A DNA stretch of 42,398 nucleotides from Candidatus Poribacteria bacterium (GTDB lineage: Bacteria; Poribacteria; WGA-4E; WGA-3G). The position numbers and the translations under genes are program-made. Below are positions 7,226 through 16,165 of the stretch, one piece after another (position 1 is the first letter of the stretch; the number at the start of each line of letters is the position of its first letter). The stretch lies in contig JAAXHD010000358.1 of assembly GCA_012271015.1 (NCBI GenBank), positions 12,903-55,300 of the forward strand, in the 5' to 3' direction. The notes below the pieces were generated by a model that was given only the letters and a program-made list of their open reading frames with translations, was not told where the DNA came from and did not search any database.

Positions 7226-9343
7226 ATGCGGATAACCTTACAGAGATTGATTATTGGTATCATCGTCCTTGCCCTCTTTTCGCCTCTAAGCATCGCGGCA
7301 CCGCCAAACCCCTACCTTTTTTTTACTAAGGATTCAGCAAGTGGTGAATTCGTGCCTAAAACGCCTCAAAGCAGAGAAGAATTTCTCGAAGCACTTGAAG
7401 AGTGTTGTCTCGCCAGAGAGCAAGGTATCTTGCAGTCGGATGGCATAGAATATGTTCTCGCTTTGAAAATAGATTTTGCTGACATGCCAGGGCGTAGAGC
7501 CGGAGCAGCGTTCGATAAATATCTTTTCGCAACGGAAGGTATTTCTCTCAAAACCTATTATCGTGAAAACTCTTATGGGCAGATGGATGTTCAGCCCGGT
7601 CCGATGGGTGGGGTTATTCCGAAAGGCAATACATGGTTCCGTGCCAAAAAATCGATGACCTATTACGGAGAAGGCAGAAGAATCCTTGAACGCTATCGGG
7701 AACTAGTTCGCGAAGCATGCGAAGCGGCGGATGCAATCGTAGACTTTTCGCAATATGACAGAGACAAGGACGGGATCGTTGATCATGTCTTTCTCATCCA
7801 TTCAGGTAATGACCAAGCCTCCACAGGCATAATTGATGATATTCAGTCGCTTCTGGTCCCTTCTGTAGATGCCGTTCACGATGGCGTGCGCGTCAGTACC
7901 GCCGTTCTTGTAGCCGAGGAACCCGATTTTGAGCATCCGCGCTTAGGAATCTATTTCCACGAATTCTTCCACGATTTTGGCGCTCCCGATGTCTACGGAT
8001 TTGACTTCCCAGATGCCCGCGACCATAAATGGGGATTGATGAGTCAATTTGGTCCCTATCAAGGTCCAGAGGAACTCGGGATCGGGAACGGTTTACATCC
8101 AAGCCATATTATGGGATACCTCAAATGGGATTTTGACGCGAGACCGCAAAATGGTCGTCTCGGTTGGATTCAACCCATCCAGATAACGCAAAACCAAAAG
8201 ATTGATATACCCAGCTTCGAACTCGGACTCAAAACCAATAAACTTTTCAAAATCGATATTCATTCGTCAGCCACTCCCGTTCGTGGAGAAGCAACGGAAT
8301 TTTTCCTCATAGAAAATCGGAACAAAATGTCAGGTGCGACTTTTGATACCTATCTACCCGAATCGGGTATTCTCATTTGGCATATTGACGAAACGAATCC
8401 GTATCCTCTCGGCACTTATGATGCCTCCCAACAGATTTGGCTTGAAGACCCAGCAGATCCCGAACATCGCGGCATCTATCTACAGGATGATGTTGAACTT
8501 ATAGATGTGCGAACGGTAACTGATGGTGCCGCCTACTCCGCGGATGATGGACAGACGGCTTTTACACCCGGAACCGTGCCAAATAGTAACGCTAACGACG
8601 GCACTGTAACCGGTATTTCGATTACGAATATTGGACCGGAAGGCCCAACGATTCCTATCCTTGTGTCGTTTGGTGATACCTACGAACCAAACGACACGTT
8701 TGCGACTGCATTCCCGATTGCATACGCACATACCTATGAATCCTTCCTTTTCAACTTATCTGATACGCGCGATGTTTACGCATTAGAAGCAATTCGTGAC
8801 ATCACGATTTTAGTAACGTTGGCTGACATCCCGCCAGGTAAAAACTACCGCTTGTCTCTCCACGCCGCCACAGGTGAGCGGATCGCCACAGGAGAAAATG
8901 CAACTGACATCGGAGGACTGAAACTCATCTATCAACCCCATAAAACTGATACATACTATATTATCGTGGCATCAGATGGTGGATTCAGCAGTGTTGATTC
9001 TTACCGTTTGCGTGTAGAGCAACTTCAGGCAGGAGATTTCGCACTTGACGAGATAAAAGTATATCCCAATCCTTTCCTTATCGGCGATTCAGTAGTGATA
9101 TTCGCCTACCGGTTGTCTGCTTCGCAGATTGCCGATAATATTAGCCTTGAGATCTTCATTCCCACGGGGGATCTTGTCTATAGTGAAACGCGAGAAACCG
9201 TGGGAACGCAAGGTAAATTTGAATGGCACGCAGTAACACACAACGGTATCTCCCTTGCCCCAGGCATTTATATCTATCGTATTTCTGCAATGCAGGCGGA
9301 CGTGCTTGTCCAAGAAATCGGGAAGCTGAGCATTGTAAAATGA
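7226..9343 (+). CDS. Secreted M6 family metalloprotease with PPC and FlgD-like C-terminal domains
   Basis: The protein has 705 residues from the ATG at 7226. This start is chosen because it opens a clear signal peptide (hydrophobic about 8-22, then SIAAPP), while longer in-frame starts at 7127 overlap the preceding gene and have no signal. The immune-inhibitor-A (M6) zinc motif is H245-E-F-F-H249-D-F-G-A-P-D255. Residues about 484-590 resemble a bacterial pre-peptidase C-terminal (PPC) domain (TYEPNDTFATA). Residues about 606-705 form an immunoglobulin-like FlgD/type IX sorting-like domain (VYPNPF, then LAPGIYIYRI, with terminal KLSIVK). It is expected to be an extracellular zinc endopeptidase. 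It is the third gene of the SPFH operon. Whether the last domain is a secretion signal here is inference, because no type IX machinery is in the window. Confidence 0.8.
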   Translation: MRITLQRLIIGIIVLALFSPLSIAAPPNPYLFFTKDSASGEFVPKTPQSREEFLEALEECCLAREQGILQSDGIEYVLALKIDFADMPGRRAGAAFDKYLFATEGISLKTYYRENSYGQMDVQPGPMGGVIPKGNTWFRAKKSMTYYGEGRRILERYRELVREACEAADAIVDFSQYDRDKDGIVDHVFLIHSGNDQASTGIIDDIQSLLVPSVDAVHDGVRVSTAVLVAEEPDFEHPRLGIYFHEFFHDFGAPDVYGFDFPDARDHKWGLMSQFGPYQGPEELGIGNGLHPSHIMGYLKWDFDARPQNGRLGWIQPIQITQNQKIDIPSFELGLKTNKLFKIDIHSSATPVRGEATEFFLIENRNKMSGATFDTYLPESGILIWHIDETNPYPLGTYDASQQIWLEDPADPEHRGIYLQDDVELIDVRTVTDGAAYSADDGQTAFTPGTVPNSNANDGTVTGISITNIGPEGPTIPILVSFGDTYEPNDTFATAFPIAYAHTYESFLFNLSDTRDVYALEAIRDITILVTLADIPPGKNYRLSLHAATGERIATGENATDIGGLKLIYQPHKTDTYYIIVASDGGFSSVDSYRLRVEQLQAGDFALDEIKVYPNPFLIGDSVVIFAYRLSASQIADNISLEIFIPTGDLVYSETRETVGTQGKFEWHAVTHNGISLAPGIYIYRISAMQADVLVQEIGKLSIVK

Positions 9344-9370
9344 TGACAACAAATTCTTCTCACATATTTC

Positions 9371-9399
9371 TTGACTAAAAATTGCAGTTATGCTATTCT
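9371..9399 (+). promoter_or_regulatory. Promoter with extended -10 before the lipoprotein gene
   Basis: TTGACT (9371-9376) and TATTCT (9394-9399) are separated by 17 bases, and a TG dinucleotide one base before the -10 box makes it an extended -10 element. It would give a leader of about 155 bases before the ATG at 9561. Confidence 0.6.
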
Positions 9400-9560
9400 A
9401 AAGCATAAAATCAGTTTTAGACGCACCACGTTTATCTCACTCTGGCTTTCTCAAAACCATCTGTAGACGCTCACGTCTGGATTTTTTGAGTAGCTCCGGA
9501 GTGGAACCGAAAAGCGAATTTGCCATTCTGAGAATGGTAACCAAGGAGGCAATATTATCA

Positions 9561-10613
9561 ATGAAATGGTTGAATAAATTCACAGCACTCAATCTTGGGC
9601 TACTACTTGCCCTGACCGTTTGTGTTGCAGGTTGTGGAACAGCTCTCGGCAATTTGTCACCAATTCAACCCGTGCATAACATAGCGGCAGCATTGGAGTT
9701 ACAGACCAAAAATCCGAATGAAGAGGTAGTTATCCCGGCTGTCCCTTCTGAGGCACTTGCGAAACCGGTGCTGGACAAACACGGCATAAGTACTGTTGGA
9801 TTCCGAATTGGGAAAGCGCGTAATGCCAACATGGAAGCGTTAACTTACATCGTCGCATTCAACGAATATGCGCATGCCGAAGATCAGTGGGGTGAATTCC
9901 TCAGCGATTGGACGGATACCCAAGTTCAGATTGAAACAGGAACCGGTGAAGACAGGAAGATAGTGGATGTCATCATGATGTCTGACCATCCAGAATTGTT
10001 CGATGTCAATTCAAGACAGCCAATTCTAACGAAGACTGCGGATGGGATTACTGTTTCTATTGCATATTGGCGGCGGCCAGACCTTGACCGGAAGTATAAT
10101 CGTGGAAATGCTTTTTCACCTTTTTATGAGACCGAAGCACTCCACCAAGGCGACAAAACAGATGTGTTTTACGTGAAGATTACTAACAATCGGAGCGAAA
10201 ACATCATCTTTGATGTCAAAAAATGCCAAATCGTCGACCAAGACGAGAACCTCTATGGCGGTATGAATTATGATGATTTAAAGGAGCGTTTCACATACAT
10301 GGCGCGCGCAACAGGCCTTTATGTCACAAATGGGCTTGAAACCGCACGGCGGATTCTTATTGAGAAACGGATGCCTATCGTAGAAAAGCAGGTGGGTACG
10401 CGCCGGACAGGGGTTCCCCCGGGTGAGAGTGCCGAAGGGTTCCTTCCATTCATACAAACAAAGTTGAACGCACTCGAACTGAGGGTTATACTACCGATTG
10501 AGAAGGCACCACCGCCAGGAGCGGCACAACGCTATCGAACGATAGAATTCGATTTCCCCTTTACACATGATAGAGGCATTCGCGTTGCACAGCCTTCACC
10601 AAGACGCTATTAA
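9561..10613 (+). CDS. Putative lipoprotein of unknown function
   Basis: The protein has 350 residues from the ATG at 9561, which follows AAGGAGG (9543-9549). The upstream in-frame start at 9486 would bury the signal sequence, so I reject it. A type II signal peptide ends with lipobox V-A-G-C25, so the mature protein should be lipid-anchored at the envelope. The rest mixes alpha and beta segments (GFRIGKARNANMEALTY, YAHAEDQWGEFL, VFYVKITNNRSENIIFDVKKC), the last part recalling an immunoglobulin-like domain. A proline-rich segment (EKAPPPGAAQ) is near the end. I recognise no family. It has its own promoter and terminator, so it is probably monocistronic. Confidence 0.7.
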   Translation: MKWLNKFTALNLGLLLALTVCVAGCGTALGNLSPIQPVHNIAAALELQTKNPNEEVVIPAVPSEALAKPVLDKHGISTVGFRIGKARNANMEALTYIVAFNEYAHAEDQWGEFLSDWTDTQVQIETGTGEDRKIVDVIMMSDHPELFDVNSRQPILTKTADGITVSIAYWRRPDLDRKYNRGNAFSPFYETEALHQGDKTDVFYVKITNNRSENIIFDVKKCQIVDQDENLYGGMNYDDLKERFTYMARATGLYVTNGLETARRILIEKRMPIVEKQVGTRRTGVPPGESAEGFLPFIQTKLNALELRVILPIEKAPPPGAAQRYRTIEFDFPFTHDRGIRVAQPSPRRY

Positions 10614-10635
10614 TGATAGGAACGTTCGCACATCA

Positions 10636-10672
10636 AGATGCTCGTGGATCATATCCGCGGGCATCTTTTTTT
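10636..10672 (+). terminator. Rho-independent terminator after the lipoprotein gene
   Basis: AGATGC-CG-GGAT pairs with ATCC-CG-GCATCT around a short CATA loop, with two mismatched positions, and is followed by seven T. It overlaps the last codon of the converging dinG-type gene, so the two genes are packed end to end. Confidence 0.8.
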
Positions 10673-12659
10673 ATTCTTCGACAATCTCGCAGTTCGGTAG
10701 TGACTCTAAAAATTGTTTGCCGTAATTCGCCGTTCTAATCCGCGGGTCGAGAATCGCGACAATTCCGTTATCGGTCTGTGTACGGATGAGCCGTCCAAAT
10801 CCCTGCTTTAAGCGCAATATCGCTTCCGGTAGACTAAATTCAAAAAACTCGTTCCCACCCTCTTCCTTAATCTGTTTCACGCGTGCTTCCATAACTGGAT
10901 GTGTCGGAACTTCAAAGGGGAGTCTTGTAATGATCACATTACTGAGTGATGCGCCGCGAACGTCAACGCCTTCCCAGAAACTGGAGGTCCCAAATAGGAC
11001 TGAATCTGTATCCTCACGAAATGCCTCAAGCATCGCCGTTCGCGAAAGTTCGCCTCCCTGTATGAAAGTATCAATCCCTATCTCCTCCAAATCAGGCGCG
11101 ACAGCATCGTAAACTTCGTCCATCATTTTGTAACTTGTAAACAGGACAAACGCTTTACCATGGGTCAGTTTCAGGTAGTGTTTAATTTTCTCAATCGCCG
11201 CTGGTACAAACCCATGACTGTTCGGATGTGGCATATTACGGGGGATATGAATCTGGACTTGCCGTTTAAAGTCAAACGGCGAATGGACAAGAAGTTCACG
11301 ACTCTCACTTATCCCCACCCGTTTCTTAAAGTAAGCGAAGTTACGATTTGTAGAAAGCGTAGCACTCGTCATCACAATGCTATTCTTTACTGTGAATAGG
11401 TGATCTTGTAACATTTGATTCACATTTGCGGGTGTGGCGTTGAGTAGGATGCGCGGTGTCCGTCCCCGCGTCGATATTTCAGCCCAATAAACGTAATCCG
11501 GATCGCTCTGCCGAATGATCATATCCAATTCGTCTCGAAGACGTCGGCAATAGTGTTGATGGGCTGTAATTTCCTGTTCATCATCGTCCGTCATAGCATC
11601 GTCTCGGAGACGTTTTAAGGTTTTTTCAATATCGGCGAGCGGAGTATCAAGCACATTTTTAACGAAATTGCTTCTATGGATACGTGGTGTCAGGTTGTTA
11701 CTATTCCCCTCGCTACCGATTTCTTCTTGCATAGTTTCAATAATCGTTCTGAAGAGGGTATTTGCCTGCTCACGTGCTGTCTCGACTTGAGTTCTCAGTT
11801 GCCGTGAATCAAACCGTTTCGCTAAGCCGTCTTCACTCCGTTCATTGTACAGAGAATCCAAGAGCCATTTGACGCGAGTGTTGCTGAAGTCGATGCTGGC
11901 ATGGTTCGTAGCTGTCGCTTCCAAGTGGTGCGCCTCATCAATGATGAGATAATCGTAATCAGGTAACACACTCATAGCCGCCTCACTATCCTTACGGATT
12001 GCGAGATCGCTAAAGAGTAAATGATGATTCACAATCAGCAGATCGGCGTTGTACATTTCTCTTCGGGCTTTGAAATAGAAACAAGTCTCGTAAGTCTCGC
12101 AATTACGCCCGAGACAATTATCCCTGTCAGAAACGACTTTATCCCAAACTTGTGGTTGAGGTTGCCAAGGCAGGTCAGACCTACTGCCATCTACTGTTCG
12201 ATCCACCCACTCCTGAATCTCCGCGATTTCCTCCACCTCCTCACGCGTATCGAACAATCCTCGCTCATAATTCATCAAATTTTTCAGTCTTCTTCGCGAA
12301 AGGTAATTACGCCGTCCCTTCGCCAATACTACATTGAAATCGCGTGGAAGCACACGCTGAAGAAAAGGGATATCTTTCGTGACGAGTTGTTCCTGTAAGC
12401 TGATAGTATTCGTCGAGATAACGACCTTCTGCTCCGCCTTCAGAGCGAGAGAAATAGCCGGAATCAGATAAGCAAAACTTTTACCAACACCCGTCCCGGC
12501 TTCGACAATCAAGTGCTCAGATGCCGTAAAGGCACGAGCCACCTCATGTGCCATCTGTAATTGTTCTTGGCGGAATTCGTACGCTTCCAGCTGTTGAGAG
12601 ATGAGACCACCGGGACTAAAGATTTCTCTGAGAGTGATGTTTTGTGGTTTTTGTGTCAT
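10671..12659 (-). CDS. dinG: DinG/XPD-type ATP-dependent DNA helicase
   Basis: The protein has 662 residues, normal for bacterial DinG-type superfamily 2 helicases that unwind DNA 5'-3' and resolve R-loops and quadruplexes. The Walker A motif is AGTGVGKS (K60). Walker B is D241-E-A-H. C-terminal motifs include VLFGTSSFWEGVDVRG and GFGRLIRT. The iron-sulfur domain shows C182-x4-C187-x5-C193, the spacing of the last three ligands in Escherichia coli DinG. The place where relatives have the first ligand (NYLC) reads NYLS, with Ser121 encoded by TCG. The cluster may therefore be three-cysteine or lost. The ATG lacks a clear Shine-Dalgarno. I see no partner gene: the next upstream gene on this strand is the HtrA-type protease, 213 bases away. 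Confidence 0.88.
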   Translation of the reverse strand: MTQKPQNITLREIFSPGGLISQQLEAYEFRQEQLQMAHEVARAFTASEHLIVEAGTGVGKSFAYLIPAISLALKAEQKVVISTNTISLQEQLVTKDIPFLQRVLPRDFNVVLAKGRRNYLSRRRLKNLMNYERGLFDTREEVEEIAEIQEWVDRTVDGSRSDLPWQPQPQVWDKVVSDRDNCLGRNCETYETCFYFKARREMYNADLLIVNHHLLFSDLAIRKDSEAAMSVLPDYDYLIIDEAHHLEATATNHASIDFSNTRVKWLLDSLYNERSEDGLAKRFDSRQLRTQVETAREQANTLFRTIIETMQEEIGSEGNSNNLTPRIHRSNFVKNVLDTPLADIEKTLKRLRDDAMTDDDEQEITAHQHYCRRLRDELDMIIRQSDPDYVYWAEISTRGRTPRILLNATPANVNQMLQDHLFTVKNSIVMTSATLSTNRNFAYFKKRVGISESRELLVHSPFDFKRQVQIHIPRNMPHPNSHGFVPAAIEKIKHYLKLTHGKAFVLFTSYKMMDEVYDAVAPDLEEIGIDTFIQGGELSRTAMLEAFREDTDSVLFGTSSFWEGVDVRGASLSNVIITRLPFEVPTHPVMEARVKQIKEEGGNEFFEFSLPEAILRLKQGFGRLIRTQTDNGIVAILDPRIRTANYGKQFLESLPNCEIVEE

Positions 12660-12872
12660 TTTTTAATTATGTGAATCTGACCTGCGCTCCATTTCATTTC
12701 GCACAGGGTTTCGGTGGATTCTAAACACCTTTTCACACCTAACATAGGTTCTCTACTTCTCTGGAAACCATCGTAAAATGAAATTAAGTTTCCTTAAATG
12801 GCATAATTTGTCTTTGCTTTACATTTGGAACGATTTTCAAATTTAATAAATTAAAAATTTCTGAGTCTATTC

Positions 12873-14213
12873 CTATTTTCTGAGGTTAACAGTTATCCTC
12901 TCCGTGCCATGACTGCTTTTAACGTCAAGGATTAATTCCTCGGCATTTTGATTCGCCTGAAGAAGTGCCTCGAAAGTCCGCACATCCGTAATTGTGTGGT
13001 CATTAATCGCTATAATAAGTGCTCCGATTGGAATGCGCGCCTTGTATCCAGGTGCCTGTTCTTTTACCGTTTCAACAATAACACCGCGATCTTCATCAGT
13101 CAGGTACGTATATCTTTGAAAATCTCCTGCTTCCAACTTCCGAATTGCCAATCCAAGTTTCTTCCAAGATACAGACTCTATTTCAACAGATTGTCCCGCA
13201 TATTCGGGTGGCATTTCTCCGATAGTCACATTGAATGTTCTCTCATGCCCCTGTCTTAGAACCCTGATGACGGACCGTTCACCGACTTGCGATTGCGCAA
13301 CAAGCATTTGAAGCTCAACAAGTCTATCCACTCTGTCGCCATTGTATTCAAAAATAATATCATTGCGCCGCAAACCGCCAAGGTATGCCGGCGTATCTCT
13401 ACCGATAGGTCTGACCCGAATACCCCCTCTTACCTCTCGCATACTGACACCAAGGTAACCACGGATAACCCGTCCATTCGCAATGAGTTGATCACCAACG
13501 GTCTTAACGAGATTAATCGGAATAGCGAATCCCGCGCCTGCCATCGCTGGAGCCGGTGTATCTTCATTGTTATTAAGGCGGCGAATTAATGCGTTGATAC
13601 CAATAACCTCACCGTGGATATTCAGTAACGGTCCTCCACTACTACCGGTATTAATCCAAGCGTCTGTTTGAATAAAGTCTTGGTATCGAATAAAACTAAT
13701 ACCCCGGAGAATTGAACGGCTCTTACCGCTCACAATACCTGTTGTTACGGTATAATCAAGTCCAAAAGGATTGCCGATAGCAATCGCAAATTGCCCCACC
13801 CGTACCCTTGAGGAATCAGCCAATGGAATGACAGGAAACGCTTCATCGCGCGCAATCTTAAGAACCGCGACATCAGTGTTTGGATCCGTCCCGACGAGTT
13901 CTGCCTCAAACCTACCGCCATCCAACAACGTTACTGCGATATCTCTCGCATCATAAATAACATGGTGGTTCGTAAGAATGTACCCCTCTTTGCGAAAAAT
14001 AAAGCCCGATCCAACGCGACCTTCAGATTCTTCTATACCTCTAACGCGAACGCCAACTATTGCAGGCTTGCTTCGAGTTACGACACTCACAAACGCGTTT
14101 TCAATAGAAGCCAACAGATCTAAGTCGCGCTGTTGGTCAATCGGTTGAGCACAAGAAGAAACCAAGACTACAATGGATAATAAGAGAATACAGAAATCTA
14201 TACTTTTCCTCAT
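12873..14213 (-). CDS. HtrA/DegQ-type serine protease lipoprotein with two PDZ domains
   Basis: The protein has 446 residues. The N-terminal signal ends in a lipobox (V-S-S-C21), so this HtrA family member is predicted to be lipid-anchored in the periplasm. This differs from soluble DegP/DegQ. The trypsin-like domain has the triad His84 (TNHHV), Asp114 (NTDVAVLK) and Ser192 (GSSGGPLL). PDZ1 spans about 250-335 (GYLGVSMREV, then GLRRNDIIFEYNG). PDZ2 spans about 355-440 (GVIVETVKEQAPGYKA, then IPIGALIIAIND). It degrades or refolds damaged envelope proteins. AAGGAG lies 8 bases before the ATG, and a promoter with a long leader lies upstream at 14432-14461. It is downstream of the M28 peptidase gene on the same strand. 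Confidence 0.9.
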   Translation of the reverse strand: MRKSIDFCILLLSIVVLVSSCAQPIDQQRDLDLLASIENAFVSVVTRSKPAIVGVRVRGIEESEGRVGSGFIFRKEGYILTNHHVIYDARDIAVTLLDGGRFEAELVGTDPNTDVAVLKIARDEAFPVIPLADSSRVRVGQFAIAIGNPFGLDYTVTTGIVSGKSRSILRGISFIRYQDFIQTDAWINTGSSGGPLLNIHGEVIGINALIRRLNNNEDTPAPAMAGAGFAIPINLVKTVGDQLIANGRVIRGYLGVSMREVRGGIRVRPIGRDTPAYLGGLRRNDIIFEYNGDRVDRLVELQMLVAQSQVGERSVIRVLRQGHERTFNVTIGEMPPEYAGQSVEIESVSWKKLGLAIRKLEAGDFQRYTYLTDEDRGVIVETVKEQAPGYKARIPIGALIIAINDHTITDVRTFEALLQANQNAEELILDVKSSHGTERITVNLRK

Positions 14214-14265
14214 TGAAGTATCTCCTTAATCAAACGCTCTCAATTTACGTCTCATTTCACGAGAC

Positions 14266-14310
14266 ACACGGATGCCTCTTCCGGCTTTCAAATAGAAGAG
14301 ATGTCCGTGT
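14266..14310 (-). promoter_or_regulatory. Imperfect hairpin in the htrA-type gene leader
   Basis: The arms at 14266-14281 and 14295-14310 pair 7 bp and 6 bp around a 3x3 internal loop, with a 13-base loop. There is no T run on either strand. It lies inside the predicted 5' UTR of the protease gene. A regulatory role is inference, and it could instead be a dispersed repeat. Confidence 0.35.
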
Positions 14311-14431
14311 CCAGTGTAATTGCAACCAATTAATCCACCGCTTCATCCGGGTTGTCTGCAGACAGATCTTCACCTCGATGTAAACGGAGTGCATCGTCCG
14401 ATCCGCCTTTATCTCCATTTTTGTGTAGTCT

Positions 14432-14461
14432 ATTTTATCATAGTACCTCAGTATTTGTCAA
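14432..14461 (-). promoter_or_regulatory. Predicted promoter for the HtrA-type gene
   Basis: On the minus strand TTGACA (14461-14456) is followed after 18 bases by TAAAAT (14437-14432), preceded by TGA as an extended -10. It starts just after the M28 stop codon and gives a leader of about 210 bases. Confidence 0.5.
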
Positions 14462-14472
14462 AGTGTTCTTCG

Positions 14473-16080
14473 CTACCGAAAAATTGCCAATTTCTCCAGA
14501 TAAGTATACGTCTCTCCCTTTGAAATAACCGAGATATAACAGACATAAATACCTGGGGATACCGCCAACCCATAGGAGGTTTGCTGATTCCACCATGTCC
14601 GCCAGATACGTGGGTCCAGCCGGTCAGCGACCCCTTCAATCCGCTTTATCAGATTACCACCCGAATCATAGATAAGTATCTGCAGATCTGTTATATCCAC
14701 ATTTGCGGCAACCCGAAATTCGGTCAAGCCATCTGAACGTGCCGGGTTAGGAAACACGATCACATCTTCCCAAGCAAACGCCTGCGTCAAAATAACGGAC
14801 TTCTCGACTGAGACTGCACCGAGCGGATATCGCGCCGTCACGAGAAGCGTGTTCTCCCCAGGATGTAATGGCACGGTTGCAGTATAGGTCTGCGTCTCTC
14901 GATCCAAAACCGCCAGGGTCCGACTCGGATAGACAATAACGTCAATTGGAAAATCTGAAAGAAATGTCCCCTTAATTTCCAATTTACTCTCTTTAGTCGT
15001 CGTCGGAACTTCTAATGTTACTTGTGGCATCTGCCGCGTCGGATGGAACATAGATGTGAGTAGACTGTCCATCGTAACGAGCACAAGTTGCGTTACTTTT
15101 CTCACCAAACCGAAATTCACCTTATCCGCGGTATCGTCAGAGGTATGATAGAAAGGGTTGGTATCGTAGTTTTGAGAATCCCGCCACGGTGTAGAACTCT
15201 CAGTTAGCGTAACGGCATCATAACCACCATCCCAGAACGATTTGTGGGAAGAAATATCAACGAATTCATCTTGGGTCCGGCGAATCTTCAAGCCGATGTT
15301 ATACCACGTGTTCGCAATTATAAGAGCACGGCTTATCCACGCAGAATCGTTATTGGTAACAATTTCAACAAGGTCGGTTTTCCAATTGAAACCCAACATA
15401 TCCAGATTAAAGACACCAACGATCCTTTTCGGACCAGGTTCAGTCTCACCACTCTCGTCTGTAGTTGAAGCCTCTCGAACATAGGACCGACTCCCAAGGA
15501 AACCAAGTTCCTCACCCCCAAATGCAATAAATCTTATCTCGTGTTCATATTCATAGCGGCTTAAAAGGTAAGAAATTTCCAGCATCGCCGCGACACCTGT
15601 CCCATTATCGTTTGCTCCCGGGGCAGTGGATATTAGTGGATTCCAATTCGGTTCACGCACAGCCTGCGTGTCATAATGTGCACAGATGATAAAGACACGG
15701 TTGCTGGATGAAGTTGACAGTGCTGGCAAGACAGCCGTTACGTTTCTGATGCCGCCAAACACCTGCTCACTGACTTTCAAACGCGGAGAACGGCGAAACT
15801 GACGCATAATGTAATGCACAACGTCATCTGTCGCCTCGCGATGGTGTGCGCTGCGTGTGCGATGCGGTCGTAAGTTATGTCCTGAGGAGAAATTTTCCTG
15901 CAACGCGATGACTTGTGCTTCAAGCGCATCGGATTGCACGAACCTGAGCAGTTCATCGCCACGACTCAAGGACGGATTGCCCTTTTCTGCCATGATAGGA
16001 AAGGGAAAAAATACAACAAGTAGAAGAATTACGTGTCTTTTCAGAGAGGCATGTAGGCTTCGTCTTAATTGCCTTGACAT
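14473..16080 (-). CDS. Secreted M28 family aminopeptidase with FlgD-like C-terminal domain
   Basis: The protein has 535 residues. A basic N-terminus and hydrophobic stretch at about 16-30 form a signal peptide. The co-catalytic di-zinc site of M28 peptidases is complete: H135 and D137 in AHYDT, D158 in GANDNGTG, E190 and E191 in GGEELGFLGS, D227 in NLDMLG and H312 in YHTSDDT. The enzyme should release amino-terminal residues from peptides outside the cytoplasm. After a short Ig-like region (about 345-420), residues about 435-535 resemble the FlgD/type IX sorting-like fold (VIVFPNPARSDG, then VSPGIYVCYISV, ending KLAIFR), as in the M6 protease of this window. A good minus-strand promoter lies 40 bases upstream. 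No clear Shine-Dalgarno is visible before the ATG. Confidence 0.85.
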   Translation of the reverse strand: MSRQLRRSLHASLKRHVILLLVVFFPFPIMAEKGNPSLSRGDELLRFVQSDALEAQVIALQENFSSGHNLRPHRTRSAHHREATDDVVHYIMRQFRRSPRLKVSEQVFGGIRNVTAVLPALSTSSSNRVFIICAHYDTQAVREPNWNPLISTAPGANDNGTGVAAMLEISYLLSRYEYEHEIRFIAFGGEELGFLGSRSYVREASTTDESGETEPGPKRIVGVFNLDMLGFNWKTDLVEIVTNNDSAWISRALIIANTWYNIGLKIRRTQDEFVDISSHKSFWDGGYDAVTLTESSTPWRDSQNYDTNPFYHTSDDTADKVNFGLVRKVTQLVLVTMDSLLTSMFHPTRQMPQVTLEVPTTTKESKLEIKGTFLSDFPIDVIVYPSRTLAVLDRETQTYTATVPLHPGENTLLVTARYPLGAVSVEKSVILTQAFAWEDVIVFPNPARSDGLTEFRVAANVDITDLQILIYDSGGNLIKRIEGVADRLDPRIWRTWWNQQTSYGLAVSPGIYVCYISVISKGETYTYLEKLAIFR

Positions 16081-16120
16081 AAGAACGAAAATTAGGTATC
16101 CTATTTAAGAATTGCTTGAC

Positions 16121-16149
16121 ATTATAACAAATTTTATGCTGATTGTAAA
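16121..16149 (-). promoter_or_regulatory. Promoter for the M28 peptidase gene
   Basis: On the minus strand TTTACA (16149-16144) and TATAAT (16126-16121) are separated by 17 bases. Transcription should start near 16114, about 34 bases before the ATG. The -35 box abuts the ribosome site of the divergent small gene at 16166. Confidence 0.65.
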
Positions 16150-16165
16150 TAGGAGGTACCAAACC

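Noticed and set aside
9486..9560. Longer N-terminus for the lipoprotein
   Set aside because: AAGGAGG sits directly before the ATG at 9561, and the signal sequence starts there.
14266..14310. Rho-independent terminator after the M28 gene
   Set aside because: No T run on either strand, and an internal loop breaks the stem.
16112..16165. ATG start 18 codons upstream of the tail-anchored gene
   Set aside because: It lies in the divergent promoter and lacks a ribosome site; GTG 16166 has AGGAGG at the right distance.
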